Source of the DNA: Manis javanica
Taxonomy: Eukaryota > Chordata > Mammalia > Pholidota > Manidae
NCBI RefSeq assembly: GCF_040802235.1
Contig: NC_133156.1
Span: 110,142,173-110,206,172, forward strand
Direction of reading: 5' to 3'
DNA length: 64,000 nucleotides
Positions 1-13,700 of this stretch are shown here, piece after piece (within the stretch, counting starts at the first letter, position 1; each line of letters starts with the position of its first letter). The notes under the pieces are model-generated. The model made no database searches. It was not told where the DNA came from and saw only the letters and a program-made list of their open reading frames with translations. Both the position numbers and the translations under genes were made by a program.

Positions 1-1697
1 CTATGCTGTCGCTCATTCACCTCAGTTTGGCCAGGTTCAGCGGCAGCGCTCAGGTGGTAACTAGAAACAAATCAGCACCTTTTCTCAGCGATCCATTGAT
101 CAAGGTTGGGTTCGGTACTGTAGTACATTCAAAGAATTGCAGCTAGAAAATGTTACAGATCATTTAAAATTTAGAGTTAATATAGAAGGAAAAGTCAGTG
201 AAGAGCTGACTTTCCCTGTTACTGTACAATGGCTAAAGTTTACACTTCTGAAAATGTTTCTCTCAAGATTAGTAAAATAAACAGACAAGTATTGAATTCT
301 GATCACTTGCAGGCTGTGACAGAGGCTGTGGAAGTAGCTGAGAGGGAACTACATTTCAAGTTACTGACTCCACCTAAGAAAGGAAAATTGCTGCTTGGCA
401 ATAACATTCTAAAAGCAGACTTGGTGTTCAGCCAACAAAATATTATAGACTCTAAGATAAGTTATGAACTACAGATGAGGCCCTGGGAAGATGCACAGGA
501 TACTTTTAGGTTCTTGATTGTTGCAAAACACATAGAATCCAAAGATTATATTTTTAGCATAAACTTTAAGGCAGATAAGACACACATTATATTAACTAAC
601 AGAGGATTATTTGTAAAAGAAGGAGAAGGGACATTAATTACAAAATCAGAATTTGCTCAAACCTTAGATAATCAGACCTTCCAATATAAAACACCAAGAG
701 TCCTCAACACGGGACGCTGAAACTGATTAACTTTACAAATTCTCTGGGAAGTCATGGCAGTATCACCACCTTCACTGATCAAGACATAGTGAACGAGAGG
801 CTGATGTATGTCCACGATGACTCTGAGACACAGTGTGATGAATTCGTTCTTGCGGCCTCCGCCACAAGACCAGGCCAAGAGAGTGTGGTCAGGGATCTTG
901 ACACGGAGGACTGGTCTACAGAAATCAAAGTCACCATTTCCATCTGGTTAAAAAATGATGAGAAACCTGTCCATATGGTAGGTAAGGTCTTTCATGTTGT
1001 ATGGAATGGCCAGCACTTATTGGCCCTGGCAGATCTCTGTTACCATGACCCACACTCAGATTTGATGATGGGCAGTTGCTCTACACCCGGCAAGGCATCC
1101 CAAATGGGGAGTTGGTGCGAGTCGGTGATCTCACTCAGAAACTACCAGTTTAGGCAAGATGACCTGCGGGAAGGATGCGTGCTCTTCAGGCATCGGGGTG
1201 CAGACTCGGCCCACTTTGTGCTGTTGGTGACAGATGGCGTCCACCACACATCATTCCTACTTGAGGTCAGTGCGTCAGACTCCTAGATCCGGACAGCCAA
1301 CAACACGGGGCTGCTTGTACAGAGAGGGAAGGCAACAGCCTCACAGCAGCCAACAACCAACTGCAGTGTCACCACAAACCAAGATGTCAGGATGGACCGC
1401 GAGATCAAATTCCACATCACATGGCCCCCAAAACATGGCGGAGTGAGTGTCAGCAGCTTAAGCTCCTGCTCATTTTCCCAGCATGACCTGAACCAAGGAC
1501 ATGTTGTTTATAGGCATGATGGCAGTGGCAACTTTGATGTATTCAACCTGACAGTGAAACTTTAAGATACATTTTCAGAAGTGGGTGTCTGTGTGCCAGT
1601 ATACTCAGAAAGCCACCATCACACCCAAATTCTGCACAGCAAGACCCTTGTAGTTGAAGAAGGAAAGCCAGTAAAGCTGAGTAGAGGAAGGCTCCAG
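1..1697 (+). pseudogene. Exon A: 3' part of a large CSPG-repeat exon, heavily broken
   Basis: About 565 codons' worth of CSPG repeats remain. Reading starts at base 2 and meets a TAG at 62-64. It continues (STFKELQLENV) to a frameshift near 235-245, then runs through 720 (QAVTEAVEVAERELHFKLL, GLFVKEGEGTLITKS). A second frameshift near 690-702 returns to a frame containing SPQHGTLKLINF and LMYVHDDSET. Between about 1060 and 1142 the homologous reading (DDGQLLYTRQGIPNGE) is one frame off, bounded by two compensating shifts. In-frame stops follow at 1284-1286 (TAG) and 1563-1565 (TAA). The exon closes with VVEEGKPVKLSRGRLQ and a good donor, CAG|GTAGGT, after 1697 in phase 0. The 5' end lies before the window. 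The many lesions compared with exons C and E suggest decay without constraint, roughly in proportion to exon size. Confidence 0.8.
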
Positions 1698-3079
1698 GTA
1701 GGTGGTTATCCTACATCCGAGCATCCCTGTTCTCCAACAACCTCAGGGAGAGTAATCTGTGTGCTTCTGAAAGCTATTTTTCTGTTGATTTCTCTCCTCA
1801 TATTCACAATGATTTTTTTTTAAGTGCAGATGCCATGGAGAAGAAAAACTGGGAGTTTTCATGATTCTAATACTTCTAATTTCCAATAGTTGAAAATGGA
1901 ATGTAAGTCAAAATAAGCCTTATTTTAAAGCTTTGTGTACACAGGTGCACGAGTATGTGTCTGTGTTTAGTGTAGGAGGAACTGGAAATGAGGAGGGGGT
2001 GTATATGTTATAGTTCATTAAGAGATCTTTGCTTTTTGCTTTTAGTTTGCTTGTGAGAGCAACCCTGCCAATATTGCGTTTGATCTGAGTTACATCCATA
2101 ATGTGATGAAGCAAAGTATAAGAACTTAGAGTAACAACCCTGCTAAAACTTCAGAGGATGCTGTATTACAAAGTTTATTTCCTTAACTCTCAATGTGACA
2201 TTATTTAATTTCCTGAAATTGATAGATAAAATTGGCCTAGACCATTGGAATGCCAAGGGGTGAGACTCACACCAGAAGCTACGTGGTTTCCTGTGCTTCT
2301 ACGTGGAAACTCCCAGCAGGAACTGTCCTGCCCATCAGAGTTAGGAAAGTTTTCTGTTAAGGGTGACCCTGGAGTGTAAACTGTTATGGCAATTGACCAC
2401 AAATGCAGGCTATTCTGATTCTGCCTTCAGGATGGTAAATGCGTTTACTTGCTTGCTAAATGCAACCAGTAACATCAAGAAGAAATTAGTTCAAAGCAGA
2501 AGCAGTTTACTAAACAATGAGTTTAGACCGGGGGAACATGGGGCCCCGCCAGTTTTTCTCAGCTCTTTGTCAGGATCTTAGAGAGTTTATGTTTGAGTTT
2601 CACCACAAGGGGGCATGTGTAGTTCAATGACGATAAATCACAATGACAGTTTTTAGATAGATTTTGCTGTCAATAAATTAAATATACACTGAAATGCTGA
2701 GCTAGTTAAAATGGGAGCAAAAAAGAAACTTTCCTCTAAAGTCTTGCAATTTTAGTATTTCAACTTGTTTCTTCCACCATCTTTTATTCCTTCTCCTTAT
2801 ACCATTTTCTTTCTTTCCACATCACCTTTCTGAGTCCTAGGGTTCTTCATTGTTGTCGGCTATTACTTTTCTTAGTGACCATGGCTGAAATTCGAAATCG
2901 TGGCATGGTCACTAGAACAGACCCAGGCTTGCACTGTGAATCAAGCCTACTTGCCTGCTTATAACTTAAGCCATTTGTGGACAGTAATAGAAAACAATCT
3001 GGTTCATCTGGCTCTTGACTCTTTCAAGTATTAATGTGTTTTTCTTTTTGTGTTTGTGTGTGGTGTATATGAGCTCAAG
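1698..3079 (+). other. Intron A-B (1.4 kb)
   Basis: This intron lies between the donor after exon A and the acceptor CTCAAG at 3074-3079. It is AT-rich. I recognise no repeat family or RNA gene in it. The pyrimidine tract before the acceptor is mediocre and GT-rich. Confidence 0.6.
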
Positions 3080-3548
3080 GCTGGGCATGCAGCTAATGTT
3101 CCTTCAGCGGCAGTGTTTACCGTCTGAATTCCACCAATGCATGGATATCTCCAAAAATTTTTGCCAGGAGACAGCAGCTTGGGTGCAGTTGAAAAGTCCC
3201 CTTTGATTTTTACACAACAGGATCTTGATGATGGTCACATCCATTATGTGCAGACAGCTCCTGACCGACAACAGGGCTGTTTTTTCCTGGATGTGATGAA
3301 TGGTTTCCAAGCTGTGAATGGAGTTGAAATCTTGGTGGATATTGTCCCCAAAAGGATTCCTCTGGAAGTAAAAAATTTCACAGTCCAAGAAGGTGGTTCC
3401 AAAGGTCTTGGAGAAGACTATCTCAAAATTCCAAGTAAATATTTTGAGGGACCTGACTGAATTTGTTCTACTCAAGCCACCCAAACACGGTTATGTTGAA
3501 AATTCTCATTTTCCAAGACTGAAGCTAATGAAATTTACCAGGAAACAG
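3080..3548 (+). pseudogene. Exon B: CSPG repeat, one stop and one frameshift
   Basis: The acceptor AG is at 3078-3079 and the exon opens in phase 0 (AGHAANVPSAAVFTV). A TGA at 3125-3127 follows; it could be CpG decay of an Arg codon. The same frame then reads IPPMHGYLQKFLPG, LIFTQQDLDDGHIHYVQT and KNFTVQEGGSKGL. Near 3445-3450 the frame shifts by one extra base (GGG run), after which DLTEFVLLKPPKHGYVE is read to the donor CAG|GTAATA after 3548. The length is 469, which is 156 codons plus one base and agrees with a single-base insertion. PPMHGYL and PPKHGYV are the typical CSPG turn motifs. Confidence 0.82.
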
Positions 3549-5481
3549 GTAATAACTCTCAGTTAATACATTTAGGTATGTTGGATAAAAGAAAAAAATT
3601 GGCTACTTATCATTTAGATTCATGGACTTTCAGGAGTGGTGGGACCTACAAGTCCAACCTCCTAACAGAGCCTAGAAGCCTTTCCATGGTAACCCTATAA
3701 AGAGGCCATCCAGCCCTCTCTTAAACATCTTCAAAGATGAGAGAACTCACTACTTCCTGAGATGAGCCCTTCCAATTTAAAACACTTCAATTGTGAGAAA
3801 GTTCTTTACACTGAGATGAAAAAGTTACCCAACTCCCTTGGAATTTGAGCAGAGGACTGACACAATATGCCCTGAGAATGATTGGTGACAAGGACTGATA
3901 ATTTTTTATTTCCTAAGATTTTGCACAAGTTTGTTATATCCTATAATTTCAGGTCAGCAGATGTTTTTCTATTGTTAGAAGTCTAGGAATAGACAAATTC
4001 CCACTAGACCCTCCTTTTGCCTTTAGATTAATACCAATTAAATGTCATGTAATTCTGGGGAGTGTCACTCCATTGAAACTGGTATATTTCTCCACGAAAG
4101 ATATTGAAAAGGTGACTTCTATTTAAGTGCTATATTCCTTAAGCACCGTCACCTGATCAGCACCATCATCCATGTTTGTTTTCAAATAGGTTAAAACAAC
4201 ATGTTCCAGGAGCATGTGGTCAGGCCTGTGGTCTGGAATTTCTCTGCCCATGGAACCAAAGGAATTCTCATAGCACTTGTGCACAAGTGACCACATTTTC
4301 CCCTTGAAATTCCTAATGAACTTTTCAACTGTTGTTAGAAACACCTCTGAGAGATCAAAAGTGGTGGCTCAAAGGAAATGCACCATAGGAATGGGCTAAG
4401 TTGAACTGTTAAAAATTTTGGTATTTTACCAAAACAAGCAGAGCCCCAGAGACATTTTAAGAAGTTCAACTACTCCTGTTGGCTTCGGAAGTTCTCTGCC
4501 ATTTTATGTTTGGGTCACAGACTCACTGAAGCTAAGTTCCCTTCTAGCTTTAAAATTGCCCTGGTTTCTGATTTTGATCCTGTGCTCTTCAGTATTTCCA
4601 TCAGACCATTAAAAACATGAAAGATTCTGATCAAATTTGTAGTTATTATAAATCCAAGAGGAATAATTCATTTATTGGGTGACTATTTCAGGATGAAAAT
4701 TAGAAAGATGCAATCTAGCAGTGATAAAAGTAAATGTTTGAATTTGGATCATTACTTTGAGGAAATATGCCTTAATAGAATAATTTGATTCCAATGTATT
4801 TCATTATATTCTGTCCACCAGAAATACATGGTAGCAAATTAGGGTTGCACTGTTACAAGATGCACCAAAGAATGATTGTATTCTGAAGAAGGAGCAGGAT
4901 AGGAGGTAGCAGGTGTCACTTCTCATACAAAGAACAGTTAAGGGAATAATGCGTGCTTAGCTCACAAAAGAGAAATTTGGGGAAACTTAAATTGCCCTAG
5001 TCCATATGTCTGCAAAAAGCAGAAAGCTGGCCAGTGGATGGCAACTTCAGAGCCTAAATCTAATATTCTGAATTGCCCAACAAAGCAATCCCAACTTCAA
5101 GAATTAGCCACTGTACATAAACAACTAGAGTCTGGATTTTAAAGGGTGTTGTTTTCATTGGAAAAAAAGCCGTATTATATCGATTACCTACATTTTAGTG
5201 TTAGAAATACCCTTCGAACTCAGGTCTTCTGATTGCCACCATAGCATTCTCTTTGCCACCCACATTGCTCCGTCACTGTGCTCCTCCTTACACCCATTTC
5301 ATAAAAACTATTCCATCTGTCATAATTTGCACACTGATTGTCAGAATCAAACTTCATGGGATGAACACATGCTCCTGTGTCATAGGGAGATAGAAAAAAT
5401 AGGATTTCTTTTATAGCAATGTATTCATGTGTTTAAATCACATTTCAATAAGTTGGTAATTTTTTTTGCCATTGGTTGCAG
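3549..5481 (+). other. Intron B-C (1.9 kb) with an old repeat fragment
   Basis: Bases about 3620-3900 (cautiously) resemble an ancient mammalian interspersed repeat: a stretch about lesions, tissue-like CCTCC/CCAGCCC motifs and GAGATGAGCCCTTCCAATTT. I cannot name the family. The rest shows no gene. The intron ends in a clear T-rich tract before the AG at 5480-5481. Confidence 0.4.
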
Positions 5482-5658
5482 GTGGAAAATAAATTGATCT
5501 GCTATGCTTATGATGATAGTGAGGAGCTTCTTGACAATTTCACCATCTTTGCAAACAGCTCAGAGCTTGGAAAACAGAGTTTTCCCCAAACTCTTTTTGT
5601 GACTGTTGAATCAGTAAATGATGAGGCTCCAATAATAACAGCCAATAAAATCCTCCAG
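5482..5658 (+). pseudogene. Exon C: intact CSPG-repeat exon
   Basis: There are 177 bases, exactly 59 codons, open throughout in phase 0. The reading is VENKLICYAYDDSEELL..., with NFTIFANSSELGKQ, ending in VESVNDEAPIITANKILQ. The acceptor is TTGCAG after a T-rich tract, and the donor is a perfect CAG|GTAAGT. The YDDSEE...DNFT block and the VNDEAP end are hallmark CSPG-repeat positions. Possible N-glycosylation sequons (NFT, NSS) are kept. It has no lesion, unlike its neighbours. On its own it would be predicted as a coding exon, so gene predictors may report a false short gene here. Confidence 0.88.
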
Positions 5659-6029
5659 GTAAGTGCTGCATGCTTTTTGATTTATCATAACAAAATTAGG
5701 ACCACCAATCTGATTTTCTTTTGTGGTAATTCTAATGTTAAATAGTGAGACATATGACCACATATGCTTAGTTGACTTATTCCTCCTGGCTTCGAATAAA
5801 TGTCAGTTATTATCAGGACATTGCATTGGGTGTTGGGAGATGATGAATCACAGAGAGTTACTGTCATACTGTATTTCCTGAGTGGGCACCACTCACCCTG
5901 TATTCCCTGAGGCATGGCTTTTTCTAGTTCTGTCAGGAAAGTGTATGCGCTTGAGAAACTCCTTGGAGACTGACAGCACACTAGTAGAGTGAGTGAGCTC
6001 TTCAGTAGACAGTCCTCGGAAGAATTAGC

Positions 6030-6200
6030 TCCCCACTATTGACTGTGTGACCTTGGGCAAGTTATTTAGCCTTTTAATTTGCTCTCATCTAAGTGGTGGA
6101 AAATGGAGGCAGAATTGTGTCAAACAATAAAATGATGTAATACTCTCTCACAGTGCCTGTCATGTGGTTAGAGCTCAATAAATGGTAACTATTATTAGTC
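6030..6200 (+). repeat. MIR SINE (sense)
   Basis: The core GTGTGACCTTGGGCAAGTTA at 6045-6064 and the tail GAGCTCAATAAATGGTAACT near 6170-6190 are the standard MIR core and 3' tail in the right order and spacing. Confidence 0.8.
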
Positions 6201-6674
6201 TGAGGCCACACCAGTTTTAGAGTAAAAAGGCAACTGTACAGTCATGTGATAATATTTTGCTGGTTGTGGGCATTTCTGTCACCTTTCTGAGGGTCCCTGT
6301 CGGTTGTTCTTACCATTCATGGATAAACATGGTGCCACATGTTCTGCTCCTCTCCTGACCTGAGCCTGAAGTAAAGTCTGCTGTTGTGGCTTCTGTTGTC
6401 CACACATGTGGGCTGAGGCACAGGAAGCCATCTGGCTCTCATCGCACCATTTTCCTGGCACACCAGTACTGCTGAGTCAATGCTCGTGAACCCAGAGGTG
6501 CTGGTTTACACTCAGGTATCCCCAAGATTTCATTTAATACATTTTCTTGATTTTAACTCATTCTTTCTTGCTGTTCCTACTAATAAAGACTTGGGCATAA
6601 ATTTGCTATTCCAGCTTGGAGAATAATTGTAGCCTTGTAATAGTAAGGGAGCAAAAAATAAGTGTTAGCTATCA

Positions 6675-6790
6675 TTGTGTGCCAGGGGATGCTTGAAGGG
6701 CTTATAGCTCACTGAGCTGTGCGCTACCATTTTCCTCACTGGATAGATGAGGGAACTGTGTGGCAGCTGAATTAGACTCAGACAGAGTGT
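6675..6790 (-). repeat. MIR fragment (antisense)
   Basis: TGTGCCAGG, then ATTTTCCTCACTGGATAGATGAGG and GAACTG, follow the antisense MIR order (tail, then the polypyrimidine/GAGGAAACTG part). It is diverged. Confidence 0.5.
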
Positions 6791-9314
6791 CAGTATAATG
6801 TCTCCAGCAATGTCTGACATGTAGTAAATAAGTATTTGTTAAAGGAATAAGTAAATGAAAATATGAAGTGCCAGTTCCCTCAACACTGACCCGTGTTTCA
6901 AAGGCAAGCCTTTTGTCTTGTGTGTTTCTTCCATTATCATGGCTGCATTTCTGGGAGAATCCTTAGCCTGTCACACAATTAAGCCCCTCATGGGCTCATT
7001 CTGCAGGTGCGTCCAGACATGGAAATCTGAATGCATTCACCTTGAAATTAGGCTGAGACAAATCTTTCTATATACGTATTTGGCAACTTCAGCCTCATTA
7101 CACCACCCATGAGAGTAGATAGTTAATAACGGATTCTTTGGAAGTTGGGTGGTCAGAGGAAATGCAGAAGAGGTGGGCAGGAGTAGAAGTCCAGTGTTTC
7201 CACCTGGTGATGGTACTTCCCTTGGGTGTAGGAGAGCTTGGAAATGTGGTGGAGCATTTTTTCTTCTTGCACTGACTGGAAGATGCTGCTCTGTTTAATG
7301 CGTGAATGCCAGGGATGGTTAATATTGCAAAGTATGGGGCAGTCTTAAAAATTGAAGTAATGTCCTGCCCAGAGTGCTTGTAGTATCCTGTTGAGAAACA
7401 TTCCCCACCAGGAAGTTGCAAATACAGCCCATGAGCCCAATCAGGCTTGATGCCTATTTATTTGTACAGACTGCAAGCAAAGCATGGTTTTTATAGATGA
7501 AATCATTTAATTCAGTAATTGATTTGACAACAGGGAACACTTACTTTGAATCCCATGTCAACAAAATATTTTCCCTCATAAAAAATTTCATTCTTCTCAT
7601 TAGTGGATCTGTATTGCAAAAAGTTATACTCAATTATTAATACAGCTTGAATTTTATCAGCAAAAAATTGTGGAAATTTGCTCTCTTTCTTGTTACATAA
7701 TATCTATACACTATCCTCAGTTTTGCCTCATGACTCAGAAACTGTAAAATATTAACTTTCTGGTTCTTCATGAATATGTTTGCCAATCCCTGCTATAGAC
7801 CAGTAAACCAACTCAGCTGGAGTCAGTGGTCCCTGCTTTACAGCATAAGTTTAGATATGAGGACCTTGAATTCTAGCAAGGGACTTGCACTATATTATGT
7901 GGCCATGGGGAGAATATGCAGATATATTCTGTCTAGAATGGTTGTGGGAGTGTATAATTTGCAAAACCATTTTATCTTCATACTGTTTAAAAAAGGAAAA
8001 CATAATACCATTTTAATTGTTTAAGGGATTTTCCCTCTTCCTTCAGACAACTTCTCATTCACTCTTTTCATGGTCTGGATCCAGAATTGCCTTTGAAAGT
8101 TTATCTATTTTGTCCTACTTCCCTCCATTTCCAAAGTTATTTCTAATCATGTCTAAAGAATAGGAAATCTATGTGGCAGTCTCTGAATGGCCTTGTGGCT
8201 GAATTTAGTTATGGTCTTGAAGTTTTTCTTGAGTTTTAACTGTTGTGTAATAACCAACTAATGTAGATTAATTGAGCATAAAAAACATATTGATATTTTA
8301 CATGTTTTTATGGAATATATAATGTGTGTATGTATGTACGCCTGTATGTATATTGCATATTTTTGCATATAGTTCCTCCGTTAAAAAGCAGAGGATCAAG
8401 TTGAACCCCTAACCTCATTTTTCTGGTGAGGAAACTAAGCCCCAGGGGGCAGTGGGGAGCCTAGGGTACCACCACTGGTTGGTTGAAGGGTCTCCTGACT
8501 TCTACTCTGAGAATCCTCTGTCCCTACTTTCTTCTACTTTGCTTTTTGGAGGGATGGTGGTGGTAGTAAAATAAACTATTTTAACTAACAAAATGATGGC
8601 TAGGGCAGATGTTATTCTGCCCCAGTAGATCTCAAGTGTTATTTTCTAAGTGGCAAAAGATCTAGACCTCCAAGCTGCAGAATGATGCAGCAGATCCACC
8701 ATGTCTGGGTAGTGGTTGACACAAAGAGAAAAAAAGGTCTTTGGTGAGAGTGATGGCCAGGCAGGTGACAGAGAGTGACAAGAAAGCAAGGAGAACAGCA
8801 AAGAAATATGGAGTGGTAAGCCTTTGACTTCAATTTATAAAACACCCCAGCATCAATTAAATGATAGGGCAGGCATACCCAGGAACTCATCAGGGACTAA
8901 TCTAACTAGAAAATTTTATGTCGTTAAGAATTGCTGGGTTTTTAAAATCTGTTTTTATGTTTTCAAAATAATTGGATCTAAGAATGGACTTTTTGGTGCT
9001 TGTAGCTATCTTATAGCTTGGCTCATTATGCAGCCTCTACATTTTAAGTGAAAAATTAATGGTGTTTATGCATTTAGAACTTTATCTTTGTAGTTTGCTT
9101 CACAGTAATTCCAGGTAGGCTGGGAATGATATATTGTAGCTAATCAGACCTGAGGCCTCCCCATCTGTTTTCAGCTGCTTTACTCCCTCTCCCCTCACAC
9201 ATTCTTTTTGTATCAATACCTAATAACTCATTATCAGCAAAGTGATCTGAGAAGCAGGTTATTGGCTAGAGTGAGGCAATATAGGTGTCAATTATTGTTA
9301 AACACAGTCATGGA

Positions 9315-9500
9315 AGTTTACATTTATTGTGTTCTTACTGGACATCTATAACTGGTGTCATTTTTACAGCCCTATGAAAGAACTGCTGTGATTAATATCC
9401 TCATTATAAAATGGGAGCCCTGAGTCCCAGAGAGGTCACAAGGGAAGGTGTGGACTTGAAGCCAAGTCTTTCCAAGTCTGACCATCTTACCACCATGCTC
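9315..9500 (-). repeat. MIR fragment (antisense)
   Basis: TTACTGGACATCTATAACTG, then CAGCCCTATGAAAGAACTG, CCTCATTATAAAATGGGAGC and CCCAGAGAGGTCACAAGG follow the antisense MIR order. A diverged copy. Confidence 0.65.
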
Positions 9501-10394
9501 TGCTGCTTTCCCTCTTTAGCCATGACCAACTCAAGCTCTCTTAGTGCATCCATGGGATCACGGGCTATCTTTCTCAGTAAGAAAAATCTCCAAAGCTGAT
9601 GTGCCCCTTGCTCCTAGTAAAGTGGACCTATGGGAGTAGGTCTGCAGCTGTTGGAAGGGCATATGTGTTTGCCTGAGAACTGCAGCCGAGGAATCGAGCA
9701 TTTTACTGCATGATGCAGAGCTGCAGGGTGAGAGGGGCCTACCATCTGGAAAGACATGGGAGAAGAGCTGGAGTTGGCTGAGGGAGAGGAGGACCAAGGG
9801 ATAAGGCAGTGAACTCAGGCTTCTTTATGAAAAGGAGCTGGAGCTCCATTCCAGGCTTGGCTTTCAGTTCTGTGGCATCATCAACTATAAGATGTAAAAT
9901 CAACTTAATAATAGCTTTACTATATTTAAGCGTACCTGCCATGTTTAGTATATTAAGTTGTGAGGGAAAAAAGTGTACCCTAGATTTTATCTCTGCCTTC
10001 CCTTAAAATTCGGGAAATACTGTTCTGCCAGGAACCTTGAGCTTGCTTAGGTAGTTTGCCCGACCCCCTTGCCCATTCTTGGTACCAGAGTGTTCCTCTC
10101 AAGAAAAAAAAGGAAGAGTAACTGGGAGCTGTGGCCATTTCCTTCATTCCTACCGTCCTCCCTGGATCTAGGCCAGGAATGATTCAACTTCCTGGTTTTC
10201 ATGGATGTGGTCATTTGACACTCGCCCTTTCTGAGTTTTCTTATTTATCTGGTGAGAAACTCTTTCTCTGACTTGAAAGCTCTGGATTAACATTAGGAAA
10301 CCAGAGTTTAAAAGTTTGTGAAATGCTCTATTTGAGCAAAATTTCTCTAGGCCTCACTTCCCTTGACAGCAAAACCATGCATGGGTTGCAGGGT

Positions 10395-10444
10395 CGTGTG
10401 TGTGTGTGTGCGTGCATGCATGCACGCATGCATGCATGTGTGTG
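10395..10444. repeat. (GT)n/(GCAT)n simple repeat
   Basis: A GT run passes into GCATGCAT units and back to GT. Alternating purine-pyrimidine sequence over 50 bases. Confidence 0.9.
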
Positions 10445-10775
10445 TTTTTCTTGGTCATCTCTTCATCCTTCCAGTTCTACTGTCCTGTGGTTTGTATGAC
10501 TGTAAACTTTGCTTGATATTCTCTGGGTGAGTCTGCACTTGGACAGATAGAGAGGCTGTAAATCCACCATTTCTATTGCATGGATTTATTCCAGTCTAGA
10601 CTGGGGGAAACCTTTTCTCTTCTCTCTGACTGAAAAACATAGTTATGGAACTAAAGTCATTGTGTCTAAAATCTGGAGGTGATTATGTACTACTGTAGGG
10701 CATAGTATCTAGTTGTATAAAGATGTAGAAGAAGTTTTAGTAGGATTTGCTTGACTGTTTTAAAGGGGAAGAAAC

Positions 10776-13700
10776 CTCTCAAAAAGCAACAGAATACACG
10801 TTTTTCTCAAGTGCACATGGAATGTTCTCCAAAATAGGTCACATATTAGGATACAAATCAAGTCTCAACAAATTTAAGAAGGTTAGAATTGTATCAAGCA
10901 TCTTATCAGACCACAATAGTCTGAAACTAGAAATCAATTAAAAGAAAAAAAATGGAAAAAGAGCAAACACATGGAGGCTAAACAACATGCCTCTAAATAA
11001 TCAATGGGTCAAGGAACAGACCAAAGAGGGAATCAGACAATACATGGAAACAAATGCAAACAGAAACACAGTGGTTCAAAATATGTGGGATGCAGCAAAA
11101 GCAGTTCTAAGAGGGAAGTTTATAGCAATATAGGCCTGCCTCAGGAAACAAGAACAATCTCAAATAAAAAATCTAACCCTATAACTGAAGGAATTAGAAA
11201 AGAACAAAGCCCAAAATTAGTAGAAGGAAGGACATAATAAAGATCAGAGCAGAAATAAATAAAACTGACACTAAAAAAAAACAGGAAAAAAAATCAGTGA
11301 AACCAAGAGCTGGTTCTTTGAGAAGGTAAACAAAACAGGCAAACCCTTAGCTAGACTTATCAAGAAAAAAAGACACTTATCAATAAAAAAATCAGAAATG
11401 ATAAAGAAGTTTAAACATACATCACAGAAATTCAAAGTATTATAAGAGAATTCTGTGAAAAATTACATGTCAATAAATTGGACAACCTAGAAGAAATGGA
11501 TAAATTTCTAGAAAAGTACAACTTTCCAAGACTGATCCAGGAAGAAGCAGAAAATCTGAACAGACCAATTACTTCTAACAAAATTAAACTGGTAATCAAA
11601 AAACTCCCAACAAAGGTCTAGAACCAGAAGGTTTCATGGGTGAATTCTACCAAACATTTAAAGAGGAGCTAATATCTATCCTTCTTAAAGTATTTCAAAA
11701 AGTACAAGAGGAGAGAATACTCCCAAGCTCATTCTATGAAGCCAGCATCTAATACCAAAACCAAAGATACCACAAAAAAAGAAAATTACAGACCAATACC
11801 CTGATGAACATAGATGCAAAAATCCTCAACAAAATATTATCAAACTGAATTAAAAAATGTATCAAGAGGATCATTCATCACAACCAAGTAGGATTTATTC
11901 CAGAGATACAAAGATGGTACAATATCCACAAATCAATCAATATGTTACACCACATTAACAAAATGAAGAATAAAAACTATATGATCCTCTCAATAGATGC
12001 TGAAAAATCATTTGACAAAATTCAACATCCATTCATGATAAAAACTCTCAATTAAGTGGGTATAGAGGGAACACACCTCAACACAATAAAGCCCACATAT
12101 GACAAACCTACAGCCAACATCATATTCAATGGCAAAAAGCTGAAAGTTTTTCACCTAAGAACAGGAACAAGACAAGGATGTCCCCTCACAACACTTTTAT
12201 TCAATATAGTACTTGAAGTCTTAGCCACAGGATTCAGACAAGAAAAAGAAATACAAGACATTCAAATTGGTAATGAAGAAGTAAAACTGTCACTATTTCC
12301 AGATGACATGATACTGTATATAGAAAACCCTAAAAGCTCCATCAGAAAACTATTAGAACTAATAAATGGATTCAGCAAAGTTACAGGATACAAAATTAAT
12401 ACACAGAAATCTGTTGCATTCCTATATACAAATAATGAACTAACAGAAAGAGAAACTAGGAAAACAATTCCATTTACAATTGCATCAAAAAGAATAAAAT
12501 ACCTAGGAATAAGCCTAACCACAGAAGTGAAAGACCTGTGTTCTAAAATTATGAGACAATGATGAAAGAAATTGAAGAAGACATGAATAAATGGCAATCT
12601 ATCCCCCACGCTCAGGATAGAAAGAATTAATATTGCTAAAAGGGCCATCCTGCACAAACCAATTTACAGGTTTGATTAAATCCCTATCAAAATATCAATA
12701 GCATTTTTCAATGAATAGAGCAAAGAATCCTAAAATTTATGTGGAACTATGAAAGACTGAATAGCCAAAGCAATCTTGGTAGAAAACAGCAAAGCTGGGA
12801 GCATCATGTTCCCTGACTTCAAGATATACTACAAAGCTACAGTGATTAAAACAGGATGGTACTGGCTTAAGAACAGACCCATAAATCAATGGAACAGAAT
12901 AGAAGGCCCAGAAATAAACACATATATAAATGGTAAATTACTATATGACAGATAGTGATGAATATACAGTGAGGAAAAGACAATCCTTTCAATAAATGGT
13001 GTTGGGAAAACTGAACAACTACATGTAAGAGAATAAAACTGGATTACTGTCTTACAACATACACAAAAGTAAACTTTACATGGATTGAAAACCTAAATGT
13101 AAGATAGGAATCCATAAAACTCTTATAAAAAAGCATATGCAAGCATCTCATGAACATCAGCATGAGAATTTCTTTCTGGACACTTTTCCCCAGGCAAGGG
13201 AAACAAAAGCAAAAATAAACAAGTGGGACTACATAAAACTAAAAAGCTTCTACAGAACAAAAGAATCCCTCAACAAAACCAAAAGCTAACCTACTGTATT
13301 GGAAAATATATTTGCAACTAATATATCCAATAAGAGGCTAATATCCAAAATATATAAAGAACTCATACAACTCAACACATACAAAAAACAAATAATTCAG
13401 TTAAAAAATGGGCAGAGTACCTGAACAGACATTTTTCCAAAGAAGACATACAGATGGCCAACAGACACATGAAAAGATGCTCAACATCATTAGTCATCAG
13501 GGAAATGTAAATCAAAACCACACTGAGATATCACTTCACATCAGTCAGAATGGCTACTATACAAAAGTAAAAAATAACAAGTGTTGGTGAGGATGTTGAG
13601 AGAAGGGAATCCTCCTACACTGTTGGTAAGAATATAAATTGTCCAACCACTGTGAAAAACAATATGTAGGTTCTTCAAAAAACTAAAAATAGAAATACCA

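Larger units (their letters stand above)
5659..10775 (+). other. Intron C-D, first part: no gene, scattered MIR fragments
   Basis: This is the first 5 kb of a 23.4 kb intron. It holds a sense MIR near 6030-6200, antisense MIR pieces near 6675-6790, 8405-8470 and 9315-9500, and a GT/GCAT simple repeat at 10395-10444. The short open frames here have no protein-like features I recognise. Confidence 0.6.
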